Assembly (NCBI GenBank): GCA_965366625.1
Contig: CBDUGP010000029.1
Span: forward strand, 1 to 64,000
Length of the DNA stretch: 64,000 nt
Reading direction: 5' to 3'
From: JAUIJL01 sp965366625
Lineage (GTDB): Bacteria > Acidobacteriota > Thermoanaerobaculia > Multivoradales > J023
In this document: positions 15,772 to 25,799 of the stretch, piece by piece
How positions within the stretch are numbered: position 1 is the first letter of the stretch
Layout: each line of letters begins with the position of its first letter
Position numbers and translations under genes: made by a program
The notes under the pieces: model-generated
The model's input: the letters and a program-made list of their open reading frames with translations, nothing else
What the model was told of the DNA's origin: nothing
Databases searched by the model: none

Positions 15772-18270
15772 TTACGGCGAAGGGGTCCAGGGCAGCAAGG
15801 CGGCGTGATGCTCGGAGAGGGCGACGATTGTGAGTCGGCTGCGGTCTGCGGGCGCGATGTGGGGCAGGGGTAGGCGGAATCCGCAGAATTTCAGGTTCTC
15901 GTGATCGAGTTGGGGGGTGCCCAGCTCAACGCGGGCGGATGCCACGAGGTCGGTGCCGTCGAAAACCAAAACGTATTGGGCGGGTTGACCGGCACGTCGG
16001 TCCGCAGCCCATCCTTCGAGGCCGAGGTCGTTGGACCATACGGAGCCGGTCAGGATGTTGCTCGAAAGCGGTCGTGGGTGGCCTTCGGGGTCGATCAGCT
16101 GGGTGCCTTGCAGGCTGAATTCCGGCGAGTGGATAAGGGTGACACGCCGAAGCTCTGGTGGTGCCTGCTCGCTACCCTGCCTGCTTCCCTGTTCTTCACC
16201 CTGTTCTTCACCCTGTTCTTCACCCTGCCGAATCACCAAGACCTCGATTTGATGGGAACCGGGGGTCAGCGCGGCGTCCGGCAACATGGCGGAAAAGCTG
16301 TGTTGGCCGTCGAGCTTGAAGCTGCGGGTGGTGGCGCGAATTCGACCGTCCACCGCGATTGCCAGGGCTTCCGGCTCGGCATCGGTCGGCAGGCGACCCC
16401 GTAGACGAGCGGGCAAGAAGCCGTCGGCTCGCACGTCTCGATACCGCCATGGCTGATCGAGTTCGACCTCCAAATCGATGGTTTCGAAACCGTCTGCCGA
16501 GCTTCCGATCAGCTCGGGGTGGATACCGGGTGCATAGAGGCTGTCGAGATCGCGGCCGAAGAGCTCGACGCGGCGTTGCGCGACGTCGAAAACCCGCTTC
16601 ATCTCGGGTTCGAGAGGGAAGGCCCGTTCGTTGCCCGGGTCGATGGCCAACTTTCGAGGGCGAGGCTCAAAATCCGGTGCCAGGACATCGGTGCCGTCGA
16701 ACGACCAGGTCGTGTTCAGGCCCAGAATTCCGGCGACGGTGGGCAAGATGTCCACCAGCTCGACGTTTTGATCGTGCACGATTCCTTGCCGTTGTCCGGG
16801 CTCTTTGATCAGCAGCGGCACGGGCAGGATCTCGAAATAATTCTCCGGCGAGAGTCGGCGCCGGGAATCGCCGTGCCGAAAGGCGGCCCCGTGGTCGGCG
16901 GTGACCACGATCAAGGAGCGGTCGAAGAGTCCGTTCTGCCGCAAGCGCTCCAAGATGTCGCCGAGCACACGGTCCGTATACGCCACTTGCAGCAAATGCT
17001 GCTGTTGACCCAAGCGGGTCAGCCAAGGGTCGAGGCTCCAGACCTCGTCGACGGTGCCCTCGGGGTGCTCTCGGGTCATCGGCGCGTATTGTCGGCCGCC
17101 GGGGGTGTAGATCCAAGGCATGTGGGGCAGCAAGCTGTGCAGGAAATAGAGACCTGGACGGTCGTGCTCGGTGGGCGGGTCGAGGCTGTCGAGAAATTGG
17201 GCCAAGCCGGCGGCGACCCGGGTCGGTGGCAGCTCCACTTTCCAAAGATCCGATTCGTGGATGGGCGGCGCCCCGAAGTCGCGCCAAGCGGAGGTGATCT
17301 CGGGCACCTCAAGGGTCTCAGCCAGGCTCCGGGGCAGGACGATGCGTTGGTAGATCACCCACAGGTCCTCGGCGAGCTGTTTGTGGGCTTGTCGGCGGGC
17401 TTCCGGTTTGGCGGTGTCCGGACAGAGATCCGGCGGGCACAACCGGCTGATCACTTCCTCGGCATGGATTCGATGGCTGGACCCGAGCAGGGTGAAGAGA
17501 TTGTTCGGATAGTCCAGAGCGCTCGGCAGCTTGGATCCGCGAGGATAAACGCCGGCCAGGATGGGCGGCAAGGCGTATTGGGTGTCGTCGGCGATGGCGG
17601 TGGCGTTGCGGAACCAGTGGCTCTGCTGGGCGAAGCGGGCGAAAGCCGGATAGCGACCGTCGAGAATGTTTCCTTGGCCGTCGATCAGCGAGGCGAGGGG
17701 AAATTCGTCGAAGACGATGAGCACCACCGGTGGCAGAACCACCGGTGGCAGGTCTTTTGGGTCATGGGCGGAATCTGCGGTGGGCTCGCCGACGGTGCCG
17801 AAGGCGAGTTGCCGAATAGAGGTCTGGCTGAGGAAGCCGGCGGGCACCAAGAGAGCGGCGATCGCCAGCACCGACAGGAAGAGGCGCAAACCCTCCCGGC
17901 GCGGATAGAGGTAGATGATCAGACCCGCCACCGCGACTGCGATGAGCATGGGCAGCAAAGCGAAATCACCGCCGAGCAATTTTTGGGACATCGACAGCCA
18001 AAGCAACGCGCTGAGCAGGCCGACCGTTCCTAGTTGGTAAAGGTCGCCGACGACGGGTTTGAGCCGCCTCAACATGTCGCCGATCACGGCCAGGGCACCG
18101 GGCAAGGCGAGACCGAAGAAGATGATTAGGCCGAAAACCTCCGCGGGTCCGGCCCGGTGGGCGACCAGGAAGGTCGATTGGCGGGCCAGCAGGTCGAAGA
18201 GGGGCTGAGCCACCGCCAGGGCGCTCAGGGCAAAGAGGTGCAGGGCGCGGGATCGAGGGCTAATGTCCAA
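15772..18270 (-). CDS. Membrane-anchored alkaline-phosphatase-superfamily (sulfatase-like) transferase or hydrolase
   Basis: The 832-residue protein has about five N-terminal transmembrane helices (residues 10-155) and a periplasmic domain of the alkaline-phosphatase/sulfatase superfamily (from VVLIVFDEFPLASL, about 180, through ITVVTADHGAAFRHGD to VDILPTVAGILGL). The nucleophile region reads DDTQYALPPILAG, so Thr takes the place of the Cys/Ser of true sulfatases; this favours a phosphoglycerol- or phosphoethanolamine-transferase-like role on envelope glycans. A C-terminal beta region (about 590-832) resembles carbohydrate-binding modules. It contains two in-frame duplications: LPPVV x2 and EEQG x3. 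The only available start upstream of the first helix is TTG at 18270, without a clear ribosome site. It faces the giant protein's gene divergently. Confidence 0.72.
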   Translation of the reverse strand: MDISPRSRALHLFALSALAVAQPLFDLLARQSTFLVAHRAGPAEVFGLIIFFGLALPGALAVIGDMLRRLKPVVGDLYQLGTVGLLSALLWLSMSQKLLGGDFALLPMLIAVAVAGLIIYLYPRREGLRLFLSVLAIAALLVPAGFLSQTSIRQLAFGTVGEPTADSAHDPKDLPPVVLPPVVLIVFDEFPLASLIDGQGNILDGRYPAFARFAQQSHWFRNATAIADDTQYALPPILAGVYPRGSKLPSALDYPNNLFTLLGSSHRIHAEEVISRLCPPDLCPDTAKPEARRQAHKQLAEDLWVIYQRIVLPRSLAETLEVPEITSAWRDFGAPPIHESDLWKVELPPTRVAAGLAQFLDSLDPPTEHDRPGLYFLHSLLPHMPWIYTPGGRQYAPMTREHPEGTVDEVWSLDPWLTRLGQQQHLLQVAYTDRVLGDILERLRQNGLFDRSLIVVTADHGAAFRHGDSRRRLSPENYFEILPVPLLIKEPGQRQGIVHDQNVELVDILPTVAGILGLNTTWSFDGTDVLAPDFEPRPRKLAIDPGNERAFPLEPEMKRVFDVAQRRVELFGRDLDSLYAPGIHPELIGSSADGFETIDLEVELDQPWRYRDVRADGFLPARLRGRLPTDAEPEALAIAVDGRIRATTRSFKLDGQHSFSAMLPDAALTPGSHQIEVLVIRQGEEQGEEQGEEQGSRQGSEQAPPELRRVTLIHSPEFSLQGTQLIDPEGHPRPLSSNILTGSVWSNDLGLEGWAADRRAGQPAQYVLVFDGTDLVASARVELGTPQLDHENLKFCGFRLPLPHIAPADRSRLTIVALSEHHAALLPWTPSP
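16187..16222. repeat. 12-bp tandem duplication, 3 exact copies
   Basis: CCCTGTTCTTCA is repeated at 16187-16198, 16199-16210 and 16211-16222, giving EEQG repeats in the phosphatase-like protein. Confidence 0.9.
17723..17752. repeat. 15-bp tandem duplication, 2 copies
   Basis: ACCACCGGTGGCAGA (17723-17737) is followed by the same unit with one change (17738-17752), giving LPPVVLPPVV directly before the metal-binding IVFDE motif. Confidence 0.88.
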
Positions 18271-18512
18271 GGAAATCTCGGGGGCCGGTGTCGGTCGGTG
18301 ATGGGCGCTCGTTGGGTTCAGGGCTGGGTTCAGATAGGCCGAGGGGAAATTGAAGCGCCCGCAGGCGAATTATTTCATACCGATTTGCCTCAATCGTCCT
18401 GTTTCAGCCGTCTATGAAATCAATCTGACAAGGTTTCTGGGGATCTTTCGCTTAAGGAAATAGGAGCAATTGAGCTCCGGATCCGGCTGTAGAATGGCCG
18501 AAAGGAGCAGTC

Positions 18513-21500
18513 ATGGGTTGTCCCCGGCGTCGAGTCGTAGGTTCAAATTTCTTTTTTGCGGCGAAATCTCAGCTTGAGGGTCAGGTCGCCCGGGTGCTGT
18601 GGATTCTGTGCCTGTTCCTGGGCTCCTCGGCCTGGGCTCCCGTATCCTTGACCGCCGAAACCTCAGGGGCCGGTTCTTCGTCGGCCGCGCAGGTGTCGCG
18701 AACCGAAGCCCCGGCTGTCGACGAGCTGGTCGACGCCCTGTCGCGGGTCGAGCGATTGCGCGATCAGGATCGAAGCGCCGAAGGCCCGGCCGACGGCACG
18801 GCGGGCACGACACCCATGTCCAGCTTTGAAAAGCGATACGGGCGACAAATTTTCGAACAGCGAATCGAGCGTCAGCGATGGAAAGCCGCTCTGCTGGACC
18901 AGCGCTGGGGCATCATGATTCCCGACGTCGAGCTGCAGAAAGAGCTCGATCGCATGGCACGCCAAAGCCGACGTCCCGAGCGGTTGCGGCAGACCTTCGC
19001 GGCCTTGGGCAACGATCCGGTGTTGATCGCCGAGGTGTTGGTTCGCCCCCATTTGGTCGATCAGCGGCTGAGGGCGGTCTACGGTCTTCAAGATGGCGGC
19101 CAAGCCGGAGGCCAAGACGGTCCTCAAGGCAGCGGCCAAGCCGGTTCTCAAGACGGTGGCCAAACGCAGACCGAATCCTTTGAGCGTTGGATCGACCGGC
19201 AATCCAAGCATCTCTTTGCATCGACTGACCTATCGGCCTTGGCCGTGGTGCCCGAGATTCGCTTGCCCAAGATCCTGGGAAGCGGCATCGACGAGCCCGA
19301 TTCCTGGACTCGCGAGCTGCCGCAAGGTCCGCAAGCGAAGATGGGCCAGTCGGCGATTTGGACCGGCTCGGAGCTGATCGTTTGGGGCGGTGCGGTGCCG
19401 GGCAAGCTGAGCGATGGTTTGTGGACCAACGGGGGTTTTTCCTACGATCCGGTCACCGATGTGTGGACCCCAATCCGGCTGGACGATTCGACGCCCGAGC
19501 CACGGGCGTTTCATTCGGCGGTTTGGACCGGGGCAAAGATGATCGTCTGGGGCGGGGAGACGTGGAGCGAGGAAACGAATCCGCCCTATTTCATCGCCTT
19601 GAACACCGGCGGGGTCTACGATCCGGTGGAGGATCGGTGGGTGGCCACGCCCGTAGCTGACGCGCCGAGCGCTCGGACCGAGCATTCTGCCGTGTGGACG
19701 GGCTCGGAAATGATCGTTTGGGGTGGTCTGGTGCCGGGGCCCGGCGACGAGTTTCCGCCACCCTTGATCCCCGAATATGACCCGTTGGACGACGGTGCGA
19801 GATTCGATCCGAGCTTCAGCGGTTGGACGCCCTTGGGCGGGACTCCACCGTCGGCCAGGGGCCGGTCCGCGGCGGTTTGGACCGGTGACGTGATGTTGGT
19901 GGTGGGTGGTTTCGACGGCTCGTCCTGGATCAACCCTGATGAAGATTCCACGACCTTCTCGTCCTACGACCCGGTCACCGACCTCTGGGATACCTCTTTA
20001 CCGCAGCCGTCGGGCGGGGGCGCGATGTCGCCACCCTTTGAGGCACCGAGGGCCCTCTGGACCGGCGAGAGCTTATGGGTCGCACAGCCGGCCACCGGAA
20101 GATTGGTCACCCGTTACGCCGGTGGGGCTTGGTCGGAGCCTTCGGCACCGCCGATCACCGGTGATCGTCGTTATTCGAGCATGGTCTGGACCGGCCGCAG
20201 GTTGATCTTATGGGGCGGAGTCACCGGCATGGCCGGCTCCCTGACGGCGAGACGGAATGGCTTGATTTACGACACCCTCGACGCCTCGTGGTCGACGATC
20301 CCGGTCGACCCGAGCGCTCCGTCCGCCCGTTTCGGCCACTTCGGGGTTTGGACCGGCTCGGAGATGATCATCTGGGGCGGAGCCCAGGACGTGCCGCCCT
20401 CGGGCTCACCGTCTCGGCCCGTGGATGTCGCGTCCACCGGTAATCGCCTGCAGCCGGATTGGGATACGCCGGCGTCGAGCACGTGGTTATCCATGCCCGA
20501 GCCGCCGTTTGTGGCCGGGCGCGGACATACGGCGGTGTGGACGGGTTCGGAGCTGATCGCCTGGGGTGGCGAGAGTCACGCCATCGAAAGACAAGGTGCG
20601 ATCTACGACCCGATGCTCGATCGTTGGTCGTCGGTTCCACGGGGCAATGCCCCGGATGCTCGAAGCGGTCACACGGCGGTGTGGACGGGTTCGGAGATGG
20701 TGGTTTGGGGTGGAGCGGATGAGGCTGGGTTGCCGTTGAGCACCGGCGGTCTTTACGATCCGGTAGCCGCCGGCTGGTCGCCCACCGGCGGGAGCCCACC
20801 GGCTGCCCGAACGGATCACACGGCGGTTTGGACGGGCACGGATATGATCGTTTGGGGTGGGTTCAGCGATACGGACTCGTTGTCGTCCGGGGCGGCCTAC
20901 GATCCGGCCCTCGACCAATGGACCGCCACCGGTGGCACACCTCCCGAAGGGCGGGGTCTGCACACGGCGGTTTGGACCGGCTCGGAGATGGTGGTCTTCG
21001 GCGGCTTGACGGATTGTCCCAGCTCTTGCGACCCCACCAACGACGCTGCGATCTACGATCCCGTTTTGGACACCTGGTCCGCCGCCTTCGAGCCCGCCGG
21101 GGGCGACGGGGCGCGTTGGGGGCACAGCGCCGTTTGGGCCGGCGACCGGATGATCAATTGGGGCGGCACCGACACCTACATCGACGCCAACCTGTGCCTG
21201 GCGGACGGCATCGAGATCGATCCTGCTGTGCCGTCGGCGACGATGATGGCGACCCACGGCGACTCGCGCTGCAAACACTCCGCGGTGTGGAATGGCGTGG
21301 AGATGATCGTCTGGGGCGGGGTGGATCGCATCAACGTCAGCAGTGAGGTGGGAGCCGTGCCCGAAGTCGCCATGAGCAGTGGGGCGCGGTTCGAGTCGGC
21401 ATCGGGTTTGTGGACTCCGACTTCGGACGACGATTCGACCCCGCCGGGAACCCAAAGCCACCGCGCGGTTTGGACCGGCGAGGAGATGCTGATTTGGGGT

Positions 21501-24500
21501 GGTCGGCCGGAGATCTCCGGTTCCCTCGGGGTCTATTACACCGATACACGACCCACGGCGAGCCCGAGCCTCAGGGTCGACGGCCTGCCGCAGAACGAGG
21601 TGTTGTTGGGTGGCGCGAACGAAACGATCGACTTGGGCCACGACTTGCCGTCGGCGTTTTTCGACGATGTCGAAGGCGTCGAGATGTGGAGCGTCGGAAC
21701 CGAGCTTCAAGCGCAGGGCGGCCAAAAGTTGGGGGCGAGTGGGTCGTGGAGTGTGTCGACGGCGGGGGCTTGCTCAGGAGCGGGTGACTACAGTTCGCCG
21801 GTTCGCGCGTGGCGTTTCGGCGAGCCGGGCGCTTGCCACTACCAAGGGGACGACGGCACCTTTACCCTGACCTCCAATCAGAGCTTCACGTTCAATAACG
21901 AGTCGTTGATCGAGCTGCGTTATTTACTCGGCACCGATCAGGTGGGCAACCCCACGGAGCAGGACTCGGCGCGGATCGAACTTTCCGACGACGACGGTGC
22001 TACCTGGGTCACTGCGGCGATCGACCTACAGACCCAAGAGACCGGCAGCGAACCGGATGCCATGCCGTTGGACGATACCGGCGCGGTTTGGCGCGGTTTG
22101 GTGATTCCGGTGGCGGAATACGTCGGGCCGACGGTTCAAGGGCGGGTGCGATTTGTATTTGAGCGCCAAGGCGCGATCGACAACGGCATCGGTTGGTTGA
22201 TCGACGATATTTCGATCGGCGAGCCGGCGGGGGACGGGCGTTTGCCGGCCGGGGCCTTGAGCGCCTCGGACGGCAGCGTCGCCAATCATCGGGTCGCCGA
22301 CCACGATCTATGGGACCGAGCCTCCTTTGCTTGGGATTTCAACGCCGACGGCAATGCCGAGAATTCCGATCTTGCATCGCCCAATTTTCAGATTCGTGAA
22401 TCGGATCTGGCGAGCTTCGGCCTCGCGGCGCCGGGCTCCTATCAGCTCGATTTGACGGTCACCGACCTTCACGGTCAGATCGACGAGGCCTTTGTGACCC
22501 TCGAGGTGGTCGACGGCGACCCGCCGGTGGTCGAGGTGTTGTCTCCGAACGGCGGCGAGGCTTGGCCTTCCGGCTCGACCCAGGTCATCACCTGGTCGGC
22601 GTCGGACAATATCGGTCTGGCGGGCTTCGACGTGGCCTATTACAACGACGAAACCGGTGACGGGCCGATCGCCATCACCTGCGCCGAGGTGCTCGACGGG
22701 GATTCGCGGTCCTGCACGTGGACCGTGCCGGATTTGACTTCGACAGCGGTTCGGGTGGAGGTCACTGCCCGTGATCAACGGCCCGAGCCCGGTGGGCCCA
22801 ATACGGCCGTCGATACCTCCGACAGCCCGTTTTATTGGGTCCAGGCCAACTCCGACGAGATTCGCACGTTGATCGTCTGGCATCGGGATCGGCTAGAGGC
22901 CCGTTTCGGCACCTCCGACGCGGACGCCATGGCTGCGGCGCTGGCGAGCTTCGCTGCGCACGTCAAGATCGACGGTCAAGTGTTGGATCTGGCCAACGTG
23001 CCGTCTCTCGATCCCCTCTATGCCGCTTGGGACGGCACCGTGTGGTCACCGGCGGACACCGCCGATGCGGACGACAACATTCAGCAGGCGATCGCCCTGG
23101 CCGAGGGCATTCAAACCTATCTCTTCGAGCAGATCTCCCAGAGTTTCACCCGTCTGGAATACCTGATTTTGGTCGGAGGAGATTCGTCCATTCCGTTCTG
23201 GCGCATGGACGAGGATCTTCCCCGGTATCCGGAATCGAATTACATCGAAGAACTCCAGAGCTTCGGGTTGCTCGACGATGCCTCGTCACCCCAGGCGTTC
23301 TGCGCCGAAACCGAGAGCCCGGTGATGGCGGCGGTTTGCCGGGATCACTACTTGGCCGACACCCCTTATGGCGCGTCGCAAACCACGGATGTGCCCGGCA
23401 GTTCGTTCACTTGGTGGATACCGGATCTGGCGGTCGGCCGATTGGTGGAAGCGCCGGAGCAGATCCTGGGTTTGATCGATGTGTTCATCACCCAAGACGG
23501 GGTGACCGTAGTGGATCGAGCCCTGACCACCGGTTACGACTTCCTGACCGATGGTGGTGACGCGGTGCACGGCTTGTTGCAATCGACCCTCGATTTGGGG
23601 GAAACCGAACTCGACCGCCTGAGCCAAAGCGTGGCTCTGTGGAGCGATGTGGATCTGTTGGATCGACTCTTCGGGGTCCCGCCCACTGAGCCCACCGATC
23701 TCGCGTTCATCAGTGGCCACGCGGATCATCGGGCGGAAGGAGCCGCCCAAACCGGCGACGCGGGGGTTTTGACCACCGAAGAAATGGAAGCGGCTTTGGT
23801 CCACAATCGGGGCGGCGTGTTGGTGGGAGTGGGTTGTCACAGTGGTTTTTCGGTGGAAGATCAAGGGGGAGCCGCGGACGAAACCGATCCCGCCTTCCTA
23901 CTCGATCTGCCGGAGCTGCTAGCGGCCAGATCCTTCCCGGCGATGATCGGTCACGGCGGTTATGGCTGGGGTTTCTCGGAGGGAGTGGGCTTGGGAGAGC
24001 AATTGGTGCTGATGGTGGCCCAGGAAATGACCCGAGCCGGGCAGATCTCCGTCGGCGAGGCCTTACGCCTGGCCAAGCAGGAATATTTCCTGCGTCAAAG
24101 TCGGCTCGACTCCTTCGATCATAAGGTGTTGCACGAGGCCATGGTTTTCGGCATCCCCAACTATGAAGTGCGTCTGAGCGCTGCGTCCGGCGAAGCGTCC
24201 GGCAAAGTCGAGGCTGAGGGGCCGAGTCGAGGCCCGAGACTTGGAGATCCCAGTTGGACAGAGCATCGGTGGGACTCGAATCGGTGGATCCGCCAACTTC
24301 CGGTGGTGGAAGTCGATCGGCCCGCGAGCGGCGAATCGACCGGCGAATCGGCGCGTGTGGACGAGGGTCTGCCGGCCAAGGGTCTGCCGGCCAAGGGTCT
24401 GCTTGCCAAGGGGACCTCGACCTTGCGAATCCTCGATTTTGCCTACCAAGCGTACGAGCAAGGCCAAGATACGGACGGCGATCCCGGCACCGAGGATTGG

Positions 24501-25547
24501 CAGGAAGCCTATGTGCAATTCGACTGGTGCACCGACGTCGACGGTGAGTCGGTGATTTGCTCGGGGGATAAGGGCGAGCAGGCGGTGGGCACGTTCTTCA
24601 CCTTGGATCGTTTGGCGAGCGTCGAGAGTGGGCAACCCATCCAACCCATGATCTCTTTTGATTCCCGCTTATTCGGCACCGAGCTACACGGCGTCCTGAT
24701 CCGGGGTGGTGAGGTGATTCAGCCGGACGAAATCAATCCCCAGGATCCGAGCCGTTGCACCGACGAGCTGGGCACCGTGCACCCATGCTTCGATCCGGTG
24801 ATCGGCAATCCCGAAACCGAAGTCGACGAAGAGGAGGGGCCCGCGCCGACGCCGTTTATCAACATCGATACCCCGACGCCGTTTATCAACATCGATACCC
24901 CGACGTCGGTAGGATTCTTTGCCGGCGGATCCGGAGGCGGCCGCTTCGACACCATGAACGCGCCGATGGGAGCCGCGATCCGCCGCGGGGTGCGCGAGCC
25001 GTCGCCCGGAGATCGCCAAGAGATCTTCAGTCAATGGCTCTATCGGACCCGGGAATTCACCAATTTCTACTCCAATTCGTCGGATTGGCAGTCGCCGACG
25101 CTGGGCGCGTTTACGGCGGATTGCCTGGTGGAGCTGGTCGGTGACGATTGCTTCCACCAGCTGAGCGGAGACACGGCGACTTTTGACGTTCCGGTTACCG
25201 ATTCGGGAGACGGGATCTATCGCGTTTACCTAACCTTCGCCCAAGACGTGAACGAAGAGGGCCTCGGAGGCTGGCAGTCGATCGAGATGGAACCTACGGG
25301 CCCAGGGCGGTTCGGCGCGAACCTGCAGGTGGAAAGAACCACCTACTACTTCGTGCAGGCGGTCGATTGGGCCGGTAATGTCGGAGTGGTTTCGGTGTCG
25401 GGTGAAGATGTGGACGCCGCGGGTGAGCCGATCGGCTCGTCATTTGATGCGGCTCGCCTGTTCACGATTTCGTTGGCTGAAGACACGCTTTTCGGTGACG
25501 GTTTCGAAGGCGGAGACACCAATGCGTGGTCGAACAGCAGCCCCTAG
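18513..25547 (+). CDS. Giant secreted protein: Kelch-type propellers plus gingipain-like (C25) protease domain
   Basis: 2344 residues. Signal peptide (VLWILCLFLGSSAWAPVSLTAE), helical N-terminal region, then about 16 Kelch-like repeats (residues about 260-1010) of the form HTAVWTGSEMIVWGG...YDP..D.W, enough for two or more propellers. A jelly-roll-like domain (about 1040-1260), a PKD/Ig-like section (about 1270-1440) and a clan-CD protease domain follow: ILVGGDSSIPFWRM, His in AFISGHADH (about residue 1736) and Cys in VGVGCHSGF (about 1775), then MIGHGGYGWGF and EAMVFGIPNYEVR. A beta region and the tail LFGDGFEGGDTNAWS close it; this tail type recurs on secreted acidobacterial proteins. AAAGGAG lies 6 nt before the ATG. 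In-frame duplications are frequent (GQDGG-rich run, ASGE, GEST, LPAKG x3, TPFINIDTP x2). Substrate unknown. Confidence 0.82.
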   Translation: MGCPRRRVVGSNFFFAAKSQLEGQVARVLWILCLFLGSSAWAPVSLTAETSGAGSSSAAQVSRTEAPAVDELVDALSRVERLRDQDRSAEGPADGTAGTTPMSSFEKRYGRQIFEQRIERQRWKAALLDQRWGIMIPDVELQKELDRMARQSRRPERLRQTFAALGNDPVLIAEVLVRPHLVDQRLRAVYGLQDGGQAGGQDGPQGSGQAGSQDGGQTQTESFERWIDRQSKHLFASTDLSALAVVPEIRLPKILGSGIDEPDSWTRELPQGPQAKMGQSAIWTGSELIVWGGAVPGKLSDGLWTNGGFSYDPVTDVWTPIRLDDSTPEPRAFHSAVWTGAKMIVWGGETWSEETNPPYFIALNTGGVYDPVEDRWVATPVADAPSARTEHSAVWTGSEMIVWGGLVPGPGDEFPPPLIPEYDPLDDGARFDPSFSGWTPLGGTPPSARGRSAAVWTGDVMLVVGGFDGSSWINPDEDSTTFSSYDPVTDLWDTSLPQPSGGGAMSPPFEAPRALWTGESLWVAQPATGRLVTRYAGGAWSEPSAPPITGDRRYSSMVWTGRRLILWGGVTGMAGSLTARRNGLIYDTLDASWSTIPVDPSAPSARFGHFGVWTGSEMIIWGGAQDVPPSGSPSRPVDVASTGNRLQPDWDTPASSTWLSMPEPPFVAGRGHTAVWTGSELIAWGGESHAIERQGAIYDPMLDRWSSVPRGNAPDARSGHTAVWTGSEMVVWGGADEAGLPLSTGGLYDPVAAGWSPTGGSPPAARTDHTAVWTGTDMIVWGGFSDTDSLSSGAAYDPALDQWTATGGTPPEGRGLHTAVWTGSEMVVFGGLTDCPSSCDPTNDAAIYDPVLDTWSAAFEPAGGDGARWGHSAVWAGDRMINWGGTDTYIDANLCLADGIEIDPAVPSATMMATHGDSRCKHSAVWNGVEMIVWGGVDRINVSSEVGAVPEVAMSSGARFESASGLWTPTSDDDSTPPGTQSHRAVWTGEEMLIWGGRPEISGSLGVYYTDTRPTASPSLRVDGLPQNEVLLGGANETIDLGHDLPSAFFDDVEGVEMWSVGTELQAQGGQKLGASGSWSVSTAGACSGAGDYSSPVRAWRFGEPGACHYQGDDGTFTLTSNQSFTFNNESLIELRYLLGTDQVGNPTEQDSARIELSDDDGATWVTAAIDLQTQETGSEPDAMPLDDTGAVWRGLVIPVAEYVGPTVQGRVRFVFERQGAIDNGIGWLIDDISIGEPAGDGRLPAGALSASDGSVANHRVADHDLWDRASFAWDFNADGNAENSDLASPNFQIRESDLASFGLAAPGSYQLDLTVTDLHGQIDEAFVTLEVVDGDPPVVEVLSPNGGEAWPSGSTQVITWSASDNIGLAGFDVAYYNDETGDGPIAITCAEVLDGDSRSCTWTVPDLTSTAVRVEVTARDQRPEPGGPNTAVDTSDSPFYWVQANSDEIRTLIVWHRDRLEARFGTSDADAMAAALASFAAHVKIDGQVLDLANVPSLDPLYAAWDGTVWSPADTADADDNIQQAIALAEGIQTYLFEQISQSFTRLEYLILVGGDSSIPFWRMDEDLPRYPESNYIEELQSFGLLDDASSPQAFCAETESPVMAAVCRDHYLADTPYGASQTTDVPGSSFTWWIPDLAVGRLVEAPEQILGLIDVFITQDGVTVVDRALTTGYDFLTDGGDAVHGLLQSTLDLGETELDRLSQSVALWSDVDLLDRLFGVPPTEPTDLAFISGHADHRAEGAAQTGDAGVLTTEEMEAALVHNRGGVLVGVGCHSGFSVEDQGGAADETDPAFLLDLPELLAARSFPAMIGHGGYGWGFSEGVGLGEQLVLMVAQEMTRAGQISVGEALRLAKQEYFLRQSRLDSFDHKVLHEAMVFGIPNYEVRLSAASGEASGKVEAEGPSRGPRLGDPSWTEHRWDSNRWIRQLPVVEVDRPASGESTGESARVDEGLPAKGLPAKGLLAKGTSTLRILDFAYQAYEQGQDTDGDPGTEDWQEAYVQFDWCTDVDGESVICSGDKGEQAVGTFFTLDRLASVESGQPIQPMISFDSRLFGTELHGVLIRGGEVIQPDEINPQDPSRCTDELGTVHPCFDPVIGNPETEVDEEEGPAPTPFINIDTPTPFINIDTPTSVGFFAGGSGGGRFDTMNAPMGAAIRRGVREPSPGDRQEIFSQWLYRTREFTNFYSNSSDWQSPTLGAFTADCLVELVGDDCFHQLSGDTATFDVPVTDSGDGIYRVYLTFAQDVNEEGLGGWQSIEMEPTGPGRFGANLQVERTTYYFVQAVDWAGNVGVVSVSGEDVDAAGEPIGSSFDAARLFTISLAEDTLFGDGFEGGDTNAWSNSSP
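24366..24410. repeat. 15-bp tandem duplication, 3 copies
   Basis: GGTCTGCCGGCCAAG at 24366-24380, 24381-24395 and, with two changes, 24396-24410, giving GLPAK repeats in the giant protein. Confidence 0.9.
24846..24899. repeat. 27-bp tandem duplication, 2 exact copies
   Basis: The unit encoding PTPFINIDT occurs at 24846-24872 and 24873-24899 without a mismatch, so the event is recent; the following CCGACG starts a third partial copy. Confidence 0.92.
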
Positions 25548-25687
25548 CAAGGGCCTGTCCAGTTATAGCCTTTTCGAGGATCAAGAAGGCGCGGCGCGCC
25601 GAGCACGGACAGCGAGCGTGTCTGAGCGATACAACGTATAGATCGGCTTAAGATGTTACACATCAGGCATTTGCGACGGTACTGCAG

Positions 25688-25767
25688 CGGTGGCGCGAGT
25701 TCGGAGCGACGCGCGCAGGGCGCCGCGACGGCCCACCGAGATTCCATTTCTGGATGGGCTCTAGCTA
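25688..25767. repeat. Dispersed intergenic repeat, family 2, copy A
   Basis: Shares with copies B (42401-42494) and C (46587-46655) the blocks GGTGG(C/A)GCGAGTTCGGAGC, GCAGGGCGCCGCG and CATTTCTGGATGGG...TAGCTA. Here it lies between the giant-protein gene and the kinase gene. A weak inverted match to its end (GGGCCTGTCCAGTTAT, 25551-25566) suggests that the whole gap may be one element. Confidence 0.65.
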
Positions 25768-25799
25768 CCCTATGCAATGGTTGAAATGAGGAGTCGACA

